A stretch of DNA of 64,000 nt from Pseudomonadota bacterium (GCA_031119395.1 JAVHYA010000003.1:30932-94931), one strand, 5' to 3'. Shown: positions 11,388 through 19,903, counted from the first letter of the stretch. Translations and numbers: made by a program. The notes: generated by a model not told the origin, from the letters alone.

Positions 11388-12167
11388 ATGAACATGGACA
11401 GCAGGACGAATGGCCGGCGGCACGCCCTCGTGACCGGTGGCGGCACCGGCATCGGTGCCGCGGTGGCACGGCGCCTCGCGGCCGACGGCATGCACGTGAC
11501 GGTGCTGGGGCGCCGGCGCGAGAAGCTGGCAGCGCTGGTCGCGGAAGACCCCGCGCACCTTCACGCCGTGGCGGCCGATGTATCGGACGCCGCCCAGGTG
11601 GCCGCGGCGCTCGCCGAGGCCACGCGTCGCTTCGGCGCCGTGCAGGTGCTGGTCAACAACGCGGGGGCGGCCGAGAGCGCGCCGTTCCTGAAGATGGATG
11701 CGTCGCTGTGGCGGCGCATGCTCGACGTCAACCTCACCGGAACGATGGTCTGCACCCAGGCCGTCTTGCCCGGCATGCTCGAATCGGGCTGGGGCCGTGT
11801 CGTCAACGTCGCCAGCACGGCCGGGCAGGTGGGCTATGCCTACGTGTCGGCCTACTGCGCCGCCAAGCACGGCGTGATCGGCCTCACGCGCGCCCTGGCG
11901 CTCGAGCTGGCAACGAAGGGCGTGACCGTCAACGCCGTGTGCCCCGGCTACACCGAGACCGACATCGTGCGCGAGAGCATCGAGCGGGTGGTGGCCAAGA
12001 CCGACCGCACCGCCGAGCAGGCGCGCGCCGAATTCGTCAAGTCCAACCCGCAGGGCCGCCTCGTGCAGCCGCTGGAGGTGGCCGATGCGGTGGCGTGGCT
12101 CTGCGGCGAGCGTGCGGGCGCTGTCACCGGCCAGTCCGTGTCGGTGAGCGGCGGTGAAGTCACCTGA
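11388..12167 (+). CDS. Short-chain dehydrogenase/reductase (second of two)
   Basis: A 259-residue classical SDR, distinct from its neighbour. The nucleotide loop TGGGTGIG lies near residues 16-23, NNAGAAE follows, and the active site is Ser in NVASTAG with Y156-x3-K160 (YCAAK). The C-terminus GQSVSVSGGEVT is usual for the family. The combination HVTVLGRRREKL after beta-2 suggests NADP or NAD without a decisive acidic residue. It may act on a hydroxyacyl-CoA intermediate, as do SDRs next to aromatic CoA ligases in other betaproteobacteria; this is inference from context. Confidence 0.87.
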   Translation: MNMDSRTNGRRHALVTGGGTGIGAAVARRLAADGMHVTVLGRRREKLAALVAEDPAHLHAVAADVSDAAQVAAALAEATRRFGAVQVLVNNAGAAESAPFLKMDASLWRRMLDVNLTGTMVCTQAVLPGMLESGWGRVVNVASTAGQVGYAYVSAYCAAKHGVIGLTRALALELATKGVTVNAVCPGYTETDIVRESIERVVAKTDRTAEQARAEFVKSNPQGRLVQPLEVADAVAWLCGERAGAVTGQSVSVSGGEVT

Positions 12168-12187
12168 AGCCGGACCCGCACACCACC

Positions 12188-12751
12188 ATGGCCACACACG
12201 CCAAGAATTTCAAGCTCGTCCAGGCCCTGGGCGACGCGCACATCGGCCTGGAAGCGCGCGCGCAGGCCGGCGACCACCTGGACACCAAGATCTGGCTGCG
12301 CCTGCTGGCCTGCAGCACGCAGATCGAGCGCCAGATCCGCCAGATGCTGCGGGCGCGCTTTTCGACCACGCTGCCGCGCTTCGACTACCTGGCGCAGCTG
12401 GACCGCCACCCGGACGGGCTGCGCATGAGCGTGCTGTCGCGCTTCCTGATGGTCACCGGCGGCAACGTCACCGGCCTCACGGACCAGCTGGTGAAGGAGG
12501 GCCTGGTGCAGCGCATCGACGACCCGGAGGACCGCCGCTCCTGGCGCGTGAGCCTGACGGCGCAAGGGCGAAAGGAATTCTCGGCGATGGCCGTCGAGCA
12601 CGAGCGCTGGCTGGCCGCGCTGTTCCAGGGGCTGCCCCAGGGCAGCAAGGACGCGCTCTACGAGCAGCTCGGGCAGCTGCGGGTCCACCTGGTGCGGCGT
12701 GCGGAGACGCTCGGTCTCGCGCCGGCCGATTCCGCCGGGCGCGCACGATGA
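12188..12751 (+). CDS. MarR-family transcriptional regulator
   Basis: A 187-residue winged-helix regulator. The central part shows the MarR pattern: FDYLAQLDRHPDGLRMSVLSRFLMVTGGNVTGLTDQLVKEGLVQRIDDPEDRR (recognition helix around residues 90-105, wing at DDPEDRRS). The N-terminal 35 residues are longer than in minimal MarR proteins. It lies inside the operon between an SDR and a thioesterase and overlaps the latter by 4 nt. MarR proteins in aromatic CoA pathways often respond to the aryl-CoA intermediate, so it may sense the product of the ligase at 8944. That is an analogy and has no direct support here. Confidence 0.9.
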   Translation: MATHAKNFKLVQALGDAHIGLEARAQAGDHLDTKIWLRLLACSTQIERQIRQMLRARFSTTLPRFDYLAQLDRHPDGLRMSVLSRFLMVTGGNVTGLTDQLVKEGLVQRIDDPEDRRSWRVSLTAQGRKEFSAMAVEHERWLAALFQGLPQGSKDALYEQLGQLRVHLVRRAETLGLAPADSAGRAR

Positions 12752-13176
12752 ACGCCCCGGTCAGTGCCGACGTGCCGACGAAGCAGCCTTTCGTGCGGCA
12801 GGTGCCGATCCGCTTCTCGCACTGCGATCCGGCGGGCATCGTCTTCTTTCCGCAGTACCTCGTCATGTTCAACCAGCTGGTGGAGGACTGGTTCAACGAG
12901 GGTCTCCAGGTGCCTTATGCGCACATGATCGAGCGGCGCCGCATCGGCCTGCCGATCGTTCGTCTGGAGTGCGACTTCAAGGCCGTCAGCCGCATGGGCG
13001 AGCAGGTCGCCATGTCGCTGGTGGTGGAGCGCGCGGGCACCCGGTCGATCACCTTGGCCCTCGCGTGCAGGGGCGGGCAGGAACTGCGCGTCGCGTCGCG
13101 CCAGGTGCTGGTGTTCACCGACCTGCAGACCCATCGCGCCATCGACATCCCGGCCGACGTGCGCAGCCGCCTCTAG
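12748..13176 (+). CDS. Hotdog-fold acyl-CoA thioesterase (4-hydroxybenzoyl-CoA thioesterase type)
   Basis: A 142-residue single hotdog domain. The signature RFSHCDPAGIVFFPQY near residues 24-39 contains the catalytic Asp of 4HBT-type thioesterases (D of CDPAG). The start overlaps the MarR stop (ATGA). It would hydrolyse a CoA thioester, releasing CoA and a free acid. A ligase and a thioesterase in one operon suggests either CoA salvage from dead-end esters or chemistry carried out on a CoA ester that is later released. It is the last gene of the long + strand operon; the convergent Lrp gene ends 15 nt downstream. Confidence 0.88.
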   Translation: MNAPVSADVPTKQPFVRQVPIRFSHCDPAGIVFFPQYLVMFNQLVEDWFNEGLQVPYAHMIERRRIGLPIVRLECDFKAVSRMGEQVAMSLVVERAGTRSITLALACRGGQELRVASRQVLVFTDLQTHRAIDIPADVRSRL

Positions 13177-13191
13177 GGCCGGCCGCGCGCC

Positions 13192-13689
13192 TCAGGCATT
13201 GAGCACCTTGCGGATCGGCGGCTTCACGTCCTCCCGCTGCGGCGGCAGCATCGGCTGGTGTTCGCGCGCGGGATTCAGGATGATCGATGTGGCCGTCTCG
13301 GTGAGGATGCAGAACTTCGTCACCACGGCGTCGAGGTGCGCCACGTCGATGACGGCGATCTCCAGGATCCAGCTGTCGTCGCCGGTCACGTTGTACGCAT
13401 TCACGCATTCCGGTGTCTGCTGGATCAGCTTGACCACGCGCGCATAGTCGGCGCGGCCCACGCGGATGATGGCGCGGATGCCATAGCCCAGGCGGCCCAG
13501 GTCGACGGTGGCGCGGTAGCCGCTGATGACGCCGGCCGCTTCGAGCTTCTTCACCCGTTCGGTCACGGCCGGCTGGCTGAGGTGCACGCGACGGCCCAGT
13601 TCGGCCATCGAGAGCCGTGCATCGGCCTGCAGCTCGGCCAGGATGCGGGTGTCGTAGCTGTCCAGCGGCGGGTTCAAGGTCGGGTTCAC
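13192..13689 (-). CDS. Lrp/AsnC-family transcriptional regulator
   Basis: A 165-residue feast/famine regulator. The start is the GTG at 13689, preceded by GAAGGA 5 nt away; an in-frame extension to 13764 lacks a ribosome site. The helix-turn-helix lies in residues about 20-55 (RLSMAELGRRVHLSQPAVTERVKKLE) and the RAM ligand-binding domain follows (GIRAIIRVGR ... TGDDSWILEIAV). It is divergent from the exporter gene at 13810 with 120 nt between them. This is the classic layout of an Lrp regulator controlling an amino-acid exporter, so the YedA-like gene is the likely target. Confidence 0.9.
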   Translation of the reverse strand: MNPTLNPPLDSYDTRILAELQADARLSMAELGRRVHLSQPAVTERVKKLEAAGVISGYRATVDLGRLGYGIRAIIRVGRADYARVVKLIQQTPECVNAYNVTGDDSWILEIAVIDVAHLDAVVTKFCILTETATSIILNPAREHQPMLPPQREDVKPPIRKVLNA

Positions 13690-13809
13690 GAAAGTCCTTC
13701 GATTCGACGGCGAAACCGCGCCATGAAAATGAGATGCGCATGGCTGGCGGCCGGGGGCCTTCATACCATGGAGTGCCCGATTCCCGAATACGACCCGAAA
13801 GCCGCGCCC

Positions 13810-14730
13810 ATGTCCAGCCTCGCCTCACCCGCCTCGCACGCGCCTGCCTCCGCACGGGGCGGCCTGCCGCCTTGGATCTGGCTGTGCCTGGCCGCCACGT
13901 GGCTGGTCTGGGGCTCCACCTACCTGGCCATCAAGTACGCGCTGATCAGCTTTCCGCCCTTCCTGCAGATGGGCTCGCGCTTTCTCTTCGCGGGGGTCGT
14001 GCTGGCCGTGTGGATGCGCTGGCGCGGCGCTCCCTGGCCGACTTGGCGGCAGTGGCGGCACGCGCTGGTCGTGGGCGCGTTGATGCTGGGTGGCGGCATG
14101 GGCGGGACGGCGCATGCCGAGGTGTCGGTGGGCTCGGGGCTGGTGGTGGCCTTCATCGCCGTGGTGCCGCTGCTGATCGCGCTGCTCAACCTGCTGTGGG
14201 GCATCCGGCCGGCGCCGCTGGAGTGGCTGGGCATCGCGCTCGGCCTGGTGGGTGTGCTGATGCTCACGCAGGGCAGCGGGTTCCGGTCTTCGCCGGCGGG
14301 CCTGGCGGCCATTGCGATCGCGTGCGTCTGCTGGTCGCTGGGCAGCGTGCTGAGCCAGCGTGCGCTGCCGCTGGCGCCGGGTGCGATGGGCTTTGCAAGC
14401 GAGATGGTGTGCGGCGGCCTGGTGCTGATGGGCCTGGCCGCGCTGTCGGGCGAGCGCGCGCTGTGGCCGCCGCAACCAGTGGCGGTGGCGGCCTGGACCT
14501 ACCTGGTGGTGTTCGGCTCGCTGGTCGCCTTCAATGCCTACATGCTGCTGCTGGCCAAGGCGCCGGCGGCCCTCGCGTCCAGCTACACCTTCGTCAACCC
14601 GGTGATCGCGATGCTGCTGGGCGTGTGGATCGCGCACGAGACGGTCACGCGCTTCGAGTGGTATGCCGTGGGGGTCGTGCTGGCGGGCGTTCTGCTGCTG
14701 CTGGTGCAGCACGGCAGGCCCCGGCGCTGA
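13810..14730 (+). CDS. yedA: EamA/DMT-family transporter, YedA-like
   Basis: A 306-residue membrane protein with ten hydrophobic segments and two EamA repeats. It matches E. coli YedA as I remember it in length and in key blocks: WGSTYLAIKYAL near residue 40, FVNPVIAMLLGVWI near 260 and the AHAEVSVGSGL segment. The ATG at 13810 is chosen for length agreement; ATGs at 13768 and 13723 are in frame. Family members export amino acids or metabolites by proton antiport. Divergent pairing with an Lrp regulator supports an amino-acid efflux role. The specificity is unknown. Confidence 0.86.
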   Translation: MSSLASPASHAPASARGGLPPWIWLCLAATWLVWGSTYLAIKYALISFPPFLQMGSRFLFAGVVLAVWMRWRGAPWPTWRQWRHALVVGALMLGGGMGGTAHAEVSVGSGLVVAFIAVVPLLIALLNLLWGIRPAPLEWLGIALGLVGVLMLTQGSGFRSSPAGLAAIAIACVCWSLGSVLSQRALPLAPGAMGFASEMVCGGLVLMGLAALSGERALWPPQPVAVAAWTYLVVFGSLVAFNAYMLLLAKAPAALASSYTFVNPVIAMLLGVWIAHETVTRFEWYAVGVVLAGVLLLLVQHGRPRR

Positions 14731-14760
14731 AGCGCGGGGGGGCACGCAGGGCGCTGCCGG

Positions 14761-15393
14761 CTACGGCTTGCCGGCCCGTGCCGCGGCCGCCTGCCGGGCA
14801 CGCGCGAGCGCGGCCTCGACCACGCTGCGCTTGCGTTCGGTGGCACCGACGTCCACGTCCGCCCCGCCTTCAGATGAAATCGATGCCTCGCGCCCGCCCA
14901 GCCTGCGCCGGGCGCTATGAATTTCGTAGCGTTTGCGTGCGCTATCGGCCTGCTCGGACGACCATGCCTCCCAACCCGTGCGGCCGGGCGTGGCGGGCTC
15001 CAGCGCGATGCAGTCCACGGGGCACACGGGAATGCACAGCTCGCAGCCGGTGCAATGGGGCTCGATGACGGTGTGCATGCGCTTGTTCACGCCGACGATG
15101 GCGTCGGTCGGGCAGGCATCCAGGCACAGCGTGCAGCCGATGCACCAGGCTTCGTCGATCACGGCCAGCATGCGCGGGCCCTCGGTGCCGAAGGCGGGGT
15201 TCAGCGGCACGGCCGGCCGGCCCGTGAGCGCCGCGAGCCGGCGCACACCCTCGTCGCCGCCCGGGGGGCACTGGTCGATGCCGGCCTCGCCGGCGGCGAT
15301 GGCCTCGGCGTAACCCGCGCAGTCGGGGTACCCGCAGCGTGTGCACTGCGTCTGCGGCAGGGCGTCGAGCAGTCGGGTGGCGAGCGGAGACAT
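14761..15393 (-). CDS. rnfB: RnfB-like ferredoxin with two [4Fe-4S] clusters
   Basis: A 210-residue Fe-S protein. The N-terminal Fe-S cluster domain has C17, C20, C25 and C42 (CTRCGYPDC). It is followed by two ferredoxin motifs, C84-x2-C87-x2-C90-x3-C94 and C114-x2-C117-x2-C120-x3-C124. It lacks the N-terminal membrane helix of true RnfB and no other rnf genes are nearby, so it is the stand-alone RnfB-like protein common in betaproteobacteria, probably an electron carrier. Residues about 155-174 are encoded by an inserted R1 repeat, giving a basic stretch (SARRRLGGRE). The start at 15393 fits the family; an in-frame ATG at 15411 exists and neither has a clear ribosome site. Confidence 0.84.
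   Translation of the reverse strand: MSPLATRLLDALPQTQCTRCGYPDCAGYAEAIAAGEAGIDQCPPGGDEGVRRLAALTGRPAVPLNPAFGTEGPRMLAVIDEAWCIGCTLCLDACPTDAIVGVNKRMHTVIEPHCTGCELCIPVCPVDCIALEPATPGRTGWEAWSSEQADSARKRYEIHSARRRLGGREASISSEGGADVDVGATERKRSVVEAALARARQAAAARAGKP
14876..14930 (-). repeat. R1 repeat copy 1, inside rnfB-like gene
   Basis: Hairpin GCTACGAAATTCATAGC (14930 down to 14914) followed in the same orientation by a GC-rich half ending in GGGCGGGCGC and then GAGGC. It is read in frame as residues 155-174 of the RnfB-like protein, in the variable region after the second [4Fe-4S] motif. The 17-nt arm plus the GGCGGGCGCTG-type half matches the other R1 copies listed. Confidence 0.75.
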
Positions 15394-15412
15394 AGGAAGG
15401 AATGAAACCATG

Positions 15413-15435
15413 AAAAACGCCGGCAGGCGCCGGCG
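15413..15435 (-). terminator. Rho-independent terminator of phaZ
   Basis: On the - strand CGCCGG, a 6-nt loop and CCGGCG are followed by TTTTTC. It lies 24 nt beyond the phaZ stop and immediately upstream of the RnfB-like gene, separating the two transcription units. Confidence 0.75.
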
Positions 15436-15458
15436 TGATTCTCGGGGCCGGCGGCGCG

Positions 15459-16940
15459 TCAGGCGCGTGGCTTGCGCGACGGCGCCGAGGCCTTGCGCGA
15501 CGCCGTGGGGGCCAGCTTGCGTGAACCGGCGGCCTTGCGGGCCGGTGCGGCGCTGGCGACCGGCGCAGCCGACGGCGTGACCTTGCGGGAGGCGGTGCGC
15601 GGGCGGGCGGCGGTCGGTGCGGCCTTGATCGTGTCTTCCGATGTGAGGTCCCGCGGCGTGGCGACGCGGCGTGCGCGCACCTGCGGCTCGTCATGGGCCG
15701 CGACGAAGGCCTGCACGCGCGGGTAGACCAGGTCACGCCAGCGGCGGCCGCTGAAGATGCCGTAGTGGCCGGCGCCCTTGACCTCGTAGTGCTCGCCTCC
15801 GGGGATCTGCGTGCACAACTCGTGCGCCGCCTGCGTCTGGCCCGAGCCGGAGATGTCGTCCAGCTCGCCCTCGACCGTGAGCAGGGCGGTGGTGCGGATG
15901 TCCTGGGGCCGCACGCGCTCGACCTGGCCGTCGGGGTTCTTCACGTCCCAGGTGCCGTTGACGAGATCGAATTCCTGGAACACCGTCTTGATGGTCTCCA
16001 GGTAGTAGTCCGCATCCATGTCGAGGACGGCGTTGTACTCGTCGTAGAACTTGCGGTGTGCCTCGGCGCTCGCGTCGTCGCCCTTGATGAGGTCCTTGAA
16101 GTAGTCGTAGTGGCTGCTGGCGTGGCGGTCGGGGTTCATGGCCACGAATCCGGTGTGCTGCAGGAAGCCCGGATACACCCGGCGGCCTTCACCGGGGAAG
16201 CCCTGGGGCACGCGGTAGATGACGTTGTTCTCGAACCACTCGAAGCTCTTGTTCATCGCCAGGTTGTTCACCGCGGTGGGCGACTTGCGGGCGTCGATGG
16301 GGCCGCCCATCATGGTCATCGACAGCGGCGTGGTCTCGCCGCGGCTGGCCATGAGCGAGATGGCGGCCAGCACCGGCACGGTGGGCTGGCACACGCTCAT
16401 CACGTGGCAGTTGCCGTACTCGGCCTGCAGGTGGCGGATGAAGTCCTGCACGTAGTTGATGTAGTCGTCGAGGTGGAACTCGCCGTCCGACAGGGGCACC
16501 AGGCGGGCGTTCTTCCAGTCGGTGATGTAGACCTTGTGGCCCTGCAGCATGGTGCGGACCGTGTCGCGCAGCAGCGTGGCGTAGTGGCCCGACAGCGGCG
16601 CCACGATCAGCACCACGGGCTGGGCCTTCAGCGTCTCCAGCACCTGCTCGTCGTCGGTGAAGCGCTTGAAGCGGCGCAACTGGCAGAAGGGCTTGTCGAT
16701 CTCCACGATCTCGTGGATGACGACGTCGCTGCCGTTGACCTTGACGGTCTTGATGTCGAACTCGGGTTTCTCGTAGTCCTTGCCCAGCCGGTAGATCAGG
16801 TCATAGCTGGCCGCCACGCGCTGCGACATCGGCATCTGGCTGAACATCGCGCCGGAACTGAACAGCTTGGAGGCAGCCTGCGCGAAGTCGGCGAACGGCT
16901 CCATGAGGGAGCGTTGCGCTTCGTAGAGTTGGTACAGCAT
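15459..16940 (-). CDS. phaZ: Intracellular polyhydroxyalkanoate depolymerase with basic C-terminal tail
   Basis: A 493-residue enzyme that mobilises stored polyhydroxybutyrate granules. It starts MLYQLYEAQR, typical of PhaZa-type depolymerases; the frame extends to a TTG at 16970. The nucleophile is Cys184 in SVCQPTVP, the cysteine variant of the lipase box used by this family, and the C-terminal His is in GAGHYGIF. The catalytic domain ends near residue 415. A tail of about 75 residues follows, rich in Ala, Pro, Ser, Arg and Lys with repeated SRK units (ASRKV, SRKLA, SRKAS, SRKPR), resembling the basic tails of phasin-like or histone-like proteins. A terminator follows the gene. Confidence 0.93.
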   Translation of the reverse strand: MLYQLYEAQRSLMEPFADFAQAASKLFSSGAMFSQMPMSQRVAASYDLIYRLGKDYEKPEFDIKTVKVNGSDVVIHEIVEIDKPFCQLRRFKRFTDDEQVLETLKAQPVVLIVAPLSGHYATLLRDTVRTMLQGHKVYITDWKNARLVPLSDGEFHLDDYINYVQDFIRHLQAEYGNCHVMSVCQPTVPVLAAISLMASRGETTPLSMTMMGGPIDARKSPTAVNNLAMNKSFEWFENNVIYRVPQGFPGEGRRVYPGFLQHTGFVAMNPDRHASSHYDYFKDLIKGDDASAEAHRKFYDEYNAVLDMDADYYLETIKTVFQEFDLVNGTWDVKNPDGQVERVRPQDIRTTALLTVEGELDDISGSGQTQAAHELCTQIPGGEHYEVKGAGHYGIFSGRRWRDLVYPRVQAFVAAHDEPQVRARRVATPRDLTSEDTIKAAPTAARPRTASRKVTPSAAPVASAAPARKAAGSRKLAPTASRKASAPSRKPRA

Positions 16941-17083
16941 GGGGACCGCTAGAGTTTTGCTGCGGTGCAATATAGCAGTGGGCGTGCCGGCGTTCTATCC
17001 GCAAAACTACCGTCCCATCGGCACAAGCGCACATCCGGACGCGCCGGCTGGAGGCCGGAGTCGCGCAGGCGACGCTGTGGCGC

Positions 17084-17707
17084 TCAGGTGCCGGCGTAGC
17101 GACCGGGCTTGTGGTTGACCCACAGGAAGCCGCCCATGACCACCGCGCCCAGGACCGACCAGCCCACCCGCGCCGGCTCCACCACCAGGAGCGCCAGCGC
17201 CACCACCGTGCAGTCGATGGCCAGTTGCACCTTGCCCGCGCGCCAGCCGCGCCTGTCCTGCAGGTACAGCGCCAGGATGGTCGCGCCGCCCAGGCTCGCG
17301 CGGTGCCGCGCCAGGAACAGGCAGCCCGTGCCCAGCATCAGCCCGCCGAAGACGGCCGCGAAGGCCGGGTGCAGCGACTGGATGGCGATGAAGCGCGGTG
17401 CCAGCGTGGTCATGACCGACAGCAGCGCAATGGCCGCGAAGGTCTTGAGCGTGAACTCCCGCCCCATCTGGCGCCAGGCGAACCAGTAGAAGGGCAGGTT
17501 GACCACGAAGAAGAGCGGGCCGAAGCCGATGCCGGTGGCGTAGTGCAGCAGGAACGCGGCCCCCGCCGTGCCGCCCGTCAGCAGGCCGGCCTGGCCGAAC
17601 ACCACCATCGCCATGGCGACGAAGAGCGTGCCGGCGAGCACGGCCTGCACGTCTTCGAAGCGGCTGTGGCTCAACGTGGGGCGCACGGCGGGGTGAGGGG
17701 TGTCCAT
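17084..17707 (-). CDS. YitT-family membrane protein
   Basis: A 207-residue protein with five or six hydrophobic segments, including FGQAGLLTGGTAGAAFLLHYATGIGFG near residues 38-65, which is the YitT (DUF161) signature. The start MDTPHPAV at 17707 is preferred over the longer frame to 17737. The C-terminal cytoplasmic DUF2179 domain found in many Bacillus YitT proteins is absent, giving the short form common in proteobacteria. The function is not established for this form. It is not clearly in an operon; the next gene upstream ends 59 nt away. Confidence 0.85.
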   Translation of the reverse strand: MDTPHPAVRPTLSHSRFEDVQAVLAGTLFVAMAMVVFGQAGLLTGGTAGAAFLLHYATGIGFGPLFFVVNLPFYWFAWRQMGREFTLKTFAAIALLSVMTTLAPRFIAIQSLHPAFAAVFGGLMLGTGCLFLARHRASLGGATILALYLQDRRGWRAGKVQLAIDCTVVALALLVVEPARVGWSVLGAVVMGGFLWVNHKPGRYAGT

Positions 17708-17764
17708 CGACACCGACGAATGCAAGAGCCGCGCCACACGCCGGGCGCGGCCGAGGCGCCGAGC

Positions 17765-17820
17765 GCTATCGAATCGATAGCTGCTCGCGCCCGTCCGGCG
17801 GGCGCTGGAGGCCGATTCGG
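17765..17820 (+). repeat. R1 repeat copy 2, overlapping the 3' end of a CDS
   Basis: Perfect palindrome GCTATCGAATCGATAGC followed by TGCTCGCGC, then GGCGGGCGCTGGAGGCC. This is the most complete copy in the window. Read on the - strand it contributes the C-terminal residues and the TAG stop of the nucleotidyltransferase-fold gene. Confidence 0.85.
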
Positions 17821-18461
17821 TGCACGAGCAATGGGCGTGCGGGTGCCTGGCTTTCGGTGTCGAGCACGGTGAGCCAGGGCCAGCGGCGCCGGTAGTCGGC
17901 GGCCTTGGCGGCGTACAGGCGGGGATCGGGGCTGCGCCGGTTGGGCCGCAGCACCCCGCCCATCAGGCCGGCGAGCCCGTCGGACGCATACAGGGTGAGG
18001 CCGTCGGCACGCGCCTGCAGGCCGATGCAGGTGCCTTCGACCAGGAAGCGGTCGATGCCGTCCATGGCGTTCTTCAGCGGGCTGTAGGGGGCGCCGAAAT
18101 GCGCCTCGTACCAGGTGTGGACGCGGGCCTGGTTCTTGACTTCCAGCGTCACCGGCAGGTCGGCACAGGCCGCCTCCACGCGCCGGGCCACGGCGTGCTC
18201 GGCCTCGACCGAGAGATCGCCGCCGTCGAAGTAGAAGAGGTCGTAGTCGCGGATGCCGTCCATGGGCGGCCGGCCGGTGCGCAGGTTCCACACGGTCTGG
18301 AACAGGCAGCCGGCGACCAGCCACGCATCGGGCAGCCCGAGCGCGGGCAGCCGCTCCAGGATGGCGCGGTTCGCGGGATTGGCCAGCGCCTGGTCGACAA
18401 AAAGCCGGGCCAGCGCCTCGGCGCTGCCCGGAGATGCTGGCGCGTTGAAGTGCGAGGTCAT
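17766..18461 (-). CDS. Nucleotidyltransferase-fold protein (NTP_transf_6/DUF925 type)
   Basis: A 231-residue protein resembling the nucleotidyltransferase family that includes E. coli YjfP-unrelated DUF925 proteins. The core is WLVAGCLFQTVWN near residues 47-59, then GIRDYDLFYFD with the likely metal-binding acidic pair near 70-78, and NQARVHTWYEAHFGAPY near 110-126. No biochemical role is known to me. The last 18 or so codons and the TAG stop are supplied by an R1 repeat (17765-17820), giving a C-terminal tail that is not part of the conserved fold. The gene is isolated between YitT and the aminotransferase. Confidence 0.78.
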   Translation of the reverse strand: MTSHFNAPASPGSAEALARLFVDQALANPANRAILERLPALGLPDAWLVAGCLFQTVWNLRTGRPPMDGIRDYDLFYFDGGDLSVEAEHAVARRVEAACADLPVTLEVKNQARVHTWYEAHFGAPYSPLKNAMDGIDRFLVEGTCIGLQARADGLTLYASDGLAGLMGGVLRPNRRSPDPRLYAAKAADYRRRWPWLTVLDTESQAPARPLLVHRIGLQRPPDGREQLSIR

Positions 18462-18534
18462 CGAGCGTAGAAAACGCGTTGCGCGCTGCGCTCGAACTCG
18501 TCAGGGCACCCGCGGAACTGGCTTTGCCAGGCCG

Positions 18535-18592
18535 CTGGGTGCGCCCCCTTCGCGAAGCAGAAGGGGGAGCGGCGAAGCCGCATGGGGGATGT
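18535..18592. repeat. R2 repeat copy 1 (C5/G5 stem-loop repeat)
   Basis: Intergenic sequence directly after the aminotransferase stop: a CCCCC block, AGAAGGGGG, a GCGGC-GAA-GCCGC hairpin and a final GGGGG. The same order of blocks recurs at 25041 and 27893. It can fold as CCCCCTTC/GAAGGGGG. The rest of the 130-nt gap (18462-18534) shows nothing recognisable. Confidence 0.5.
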
Positions 18593-19788
18593 CAGACCAC
18601 TTTCGCAATGGCCTGGCAGACGTAGTCGATGTTCTTGCTGTTCAGCGCCGCCACGCACATGCGGCCGGTGTCGGTGCCGTACACGCCGAACTCGCTGCGC
18701 AGGCGGACCATCTGGTCCTTGGACAGGCCCGAGTAGCTGAACATGCCGATCTGGCTGGTGATGAAGCCCATGTCCTGCTTCACGCCGGCGGCCTTCAGGC
18801 CGTCGACCAGCTTCTGGCGCATGGCCTTGATGCGCACGCGCATCTCGCCCAGTTCCTTCTCCCACAGGGCGCGCAGCTCGGGGTTGCCCAGCACGGCCGC
18901 CACCACGGCCCCGCCGTGCGTCGGCGGGTTGCTGTAGTTGGTGCGGATCATGATCTTGAGCTGCGACAGCACGCGCGCGGCCTCGTCCTTGTCGGCGCAC
19001 AGCACCGACAGGGCGCCCACGCGCTCGCCATACAGGCTGAAGCTCTTGGAGAACGAGGTGGCGACGAAGAAGTTCAGGCCGGCGGCGACGAACTTGCCGA
19101 TCACGGCGCCGTCTTCCTGGATGCCGTTGCCGAAGCCCTGGTAGGCCATGTCCAGGAAAGGCGTGAGGTTCTTCGCCTTGACGGCGGCAACGACCTGGTC
19201 CCACTGGGCGGGAGTGATGTCGTAGCCGGTCGGGTTGTGGCAGCAGGCGTGCAGCACGACGATGGTGCCGGCGGGCGCGGCGTTCAGCGCGGCCAGCATG
19301 CCCTCGAAGTTCACCCCGCGCTTCTCGGCGTCGTAGTAGGGATGCGTCTCGACGGTGAAGCCGGCCTGGGTGAACAGGGCGCGGTGGTTCTCCCAGCTCG
19401 GGTCGCTGATGAGCACCTTGGCGTTCGGGCTGAGCTTCTTGAGGAAGTCGGCGCCGATCTTCAGGCCGCCGGTGCCGCCCAGGCCCTGGACGGTGGCGAC
19501 ACGGCCCGACTTGACCGGCTCGCTGTCGGCGCCGAAGACCAGCGACTTGACGGCCGCGTCATAGGCGGCGATGCCGTCGATCGGCAGGTAGCCGCGGGCG
19601 CTGGGCGCCTTCATCATGTCGGCTTCGGCCTTCTTCACGCACTCCAGCAGGGGCAGCTTGCCGTTGTCGTCGTAGTACACGCCCACGCCCAGGTTGACCT
19701 TGTTGGGGTTGGTGTCGGCGGCAAATTGTTCGTTGAGACCCAGGATCGGGTCGCGCGGCGCCATTTCGACGGCGGTGAACAGAGACAT
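18592..19788 (-). CDS. tyrB: Aromatic/aspartate aminotransferase (class I, TyrB/AspC type)
   Basis: A 398-residue PLP enzyme that transfers amino groups between aspartate or aromatic amino acids and 2-oxoglutarate. The Schiff-base lysine is K248 in SFSKSFSLYGERVG. N185-P-T-G, D213, Y216 and R257 are the expected cofactor contacts, and a C-terminal Arg in FGVYGTDTGRMCV binds the substrate carboxylate. The length and sequence match the AspC/TyrB group; the two specificities cannot be separated by eye. It is divergent from uvrB with 164 nt between them. Confidence 0.92.
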   Translation of the reverse strand: MSLFTAVEMAPRDPILGLNEQFAADTNPNKVNLGVGVYYDDNGKLPLLECVKKAEADMMKAPSARGYLPIDGIAAYDAAVKSLVFGADSEPVKSGRVATVQGLGGTGGLKIGADFLKKLSPNAKVLISDPSWENHRALFTQAGFTVETHPYYDAEKRGVNFEGMLAALNAAPAGTIVVLHACCHNPTGYDITPAQWDQVVAAVKAKNLTPFLDMAYQGFGNGIQEDGAVIGKFVAAGLNFFVATSFSKSFSLYGERVGALSVLCADKDEAARVLSQLKIMIRTNYSNPPTHGGAVVAAVLGNPELRALWEKELGEMRVRIKAMRQKLVDGLKAAGVKQDMGFITSQIGMFSYSGLSKDQMVRLRSEFGVYGTDTGRMCVAALNSKNIDYVCQAIAKVV

Positions 19789-19903
19789 TTGGAGAAAGTC
19801 CTTCGGATGGTGGGCTGCCCGGCGCAGAAGGCAGGGCTTTCGGCGATCCCGCGGCTGCGCTAGCCTTGCGGGTTCGCTTGAATTTTACCGGGCCGGTCTG
19901 CAG

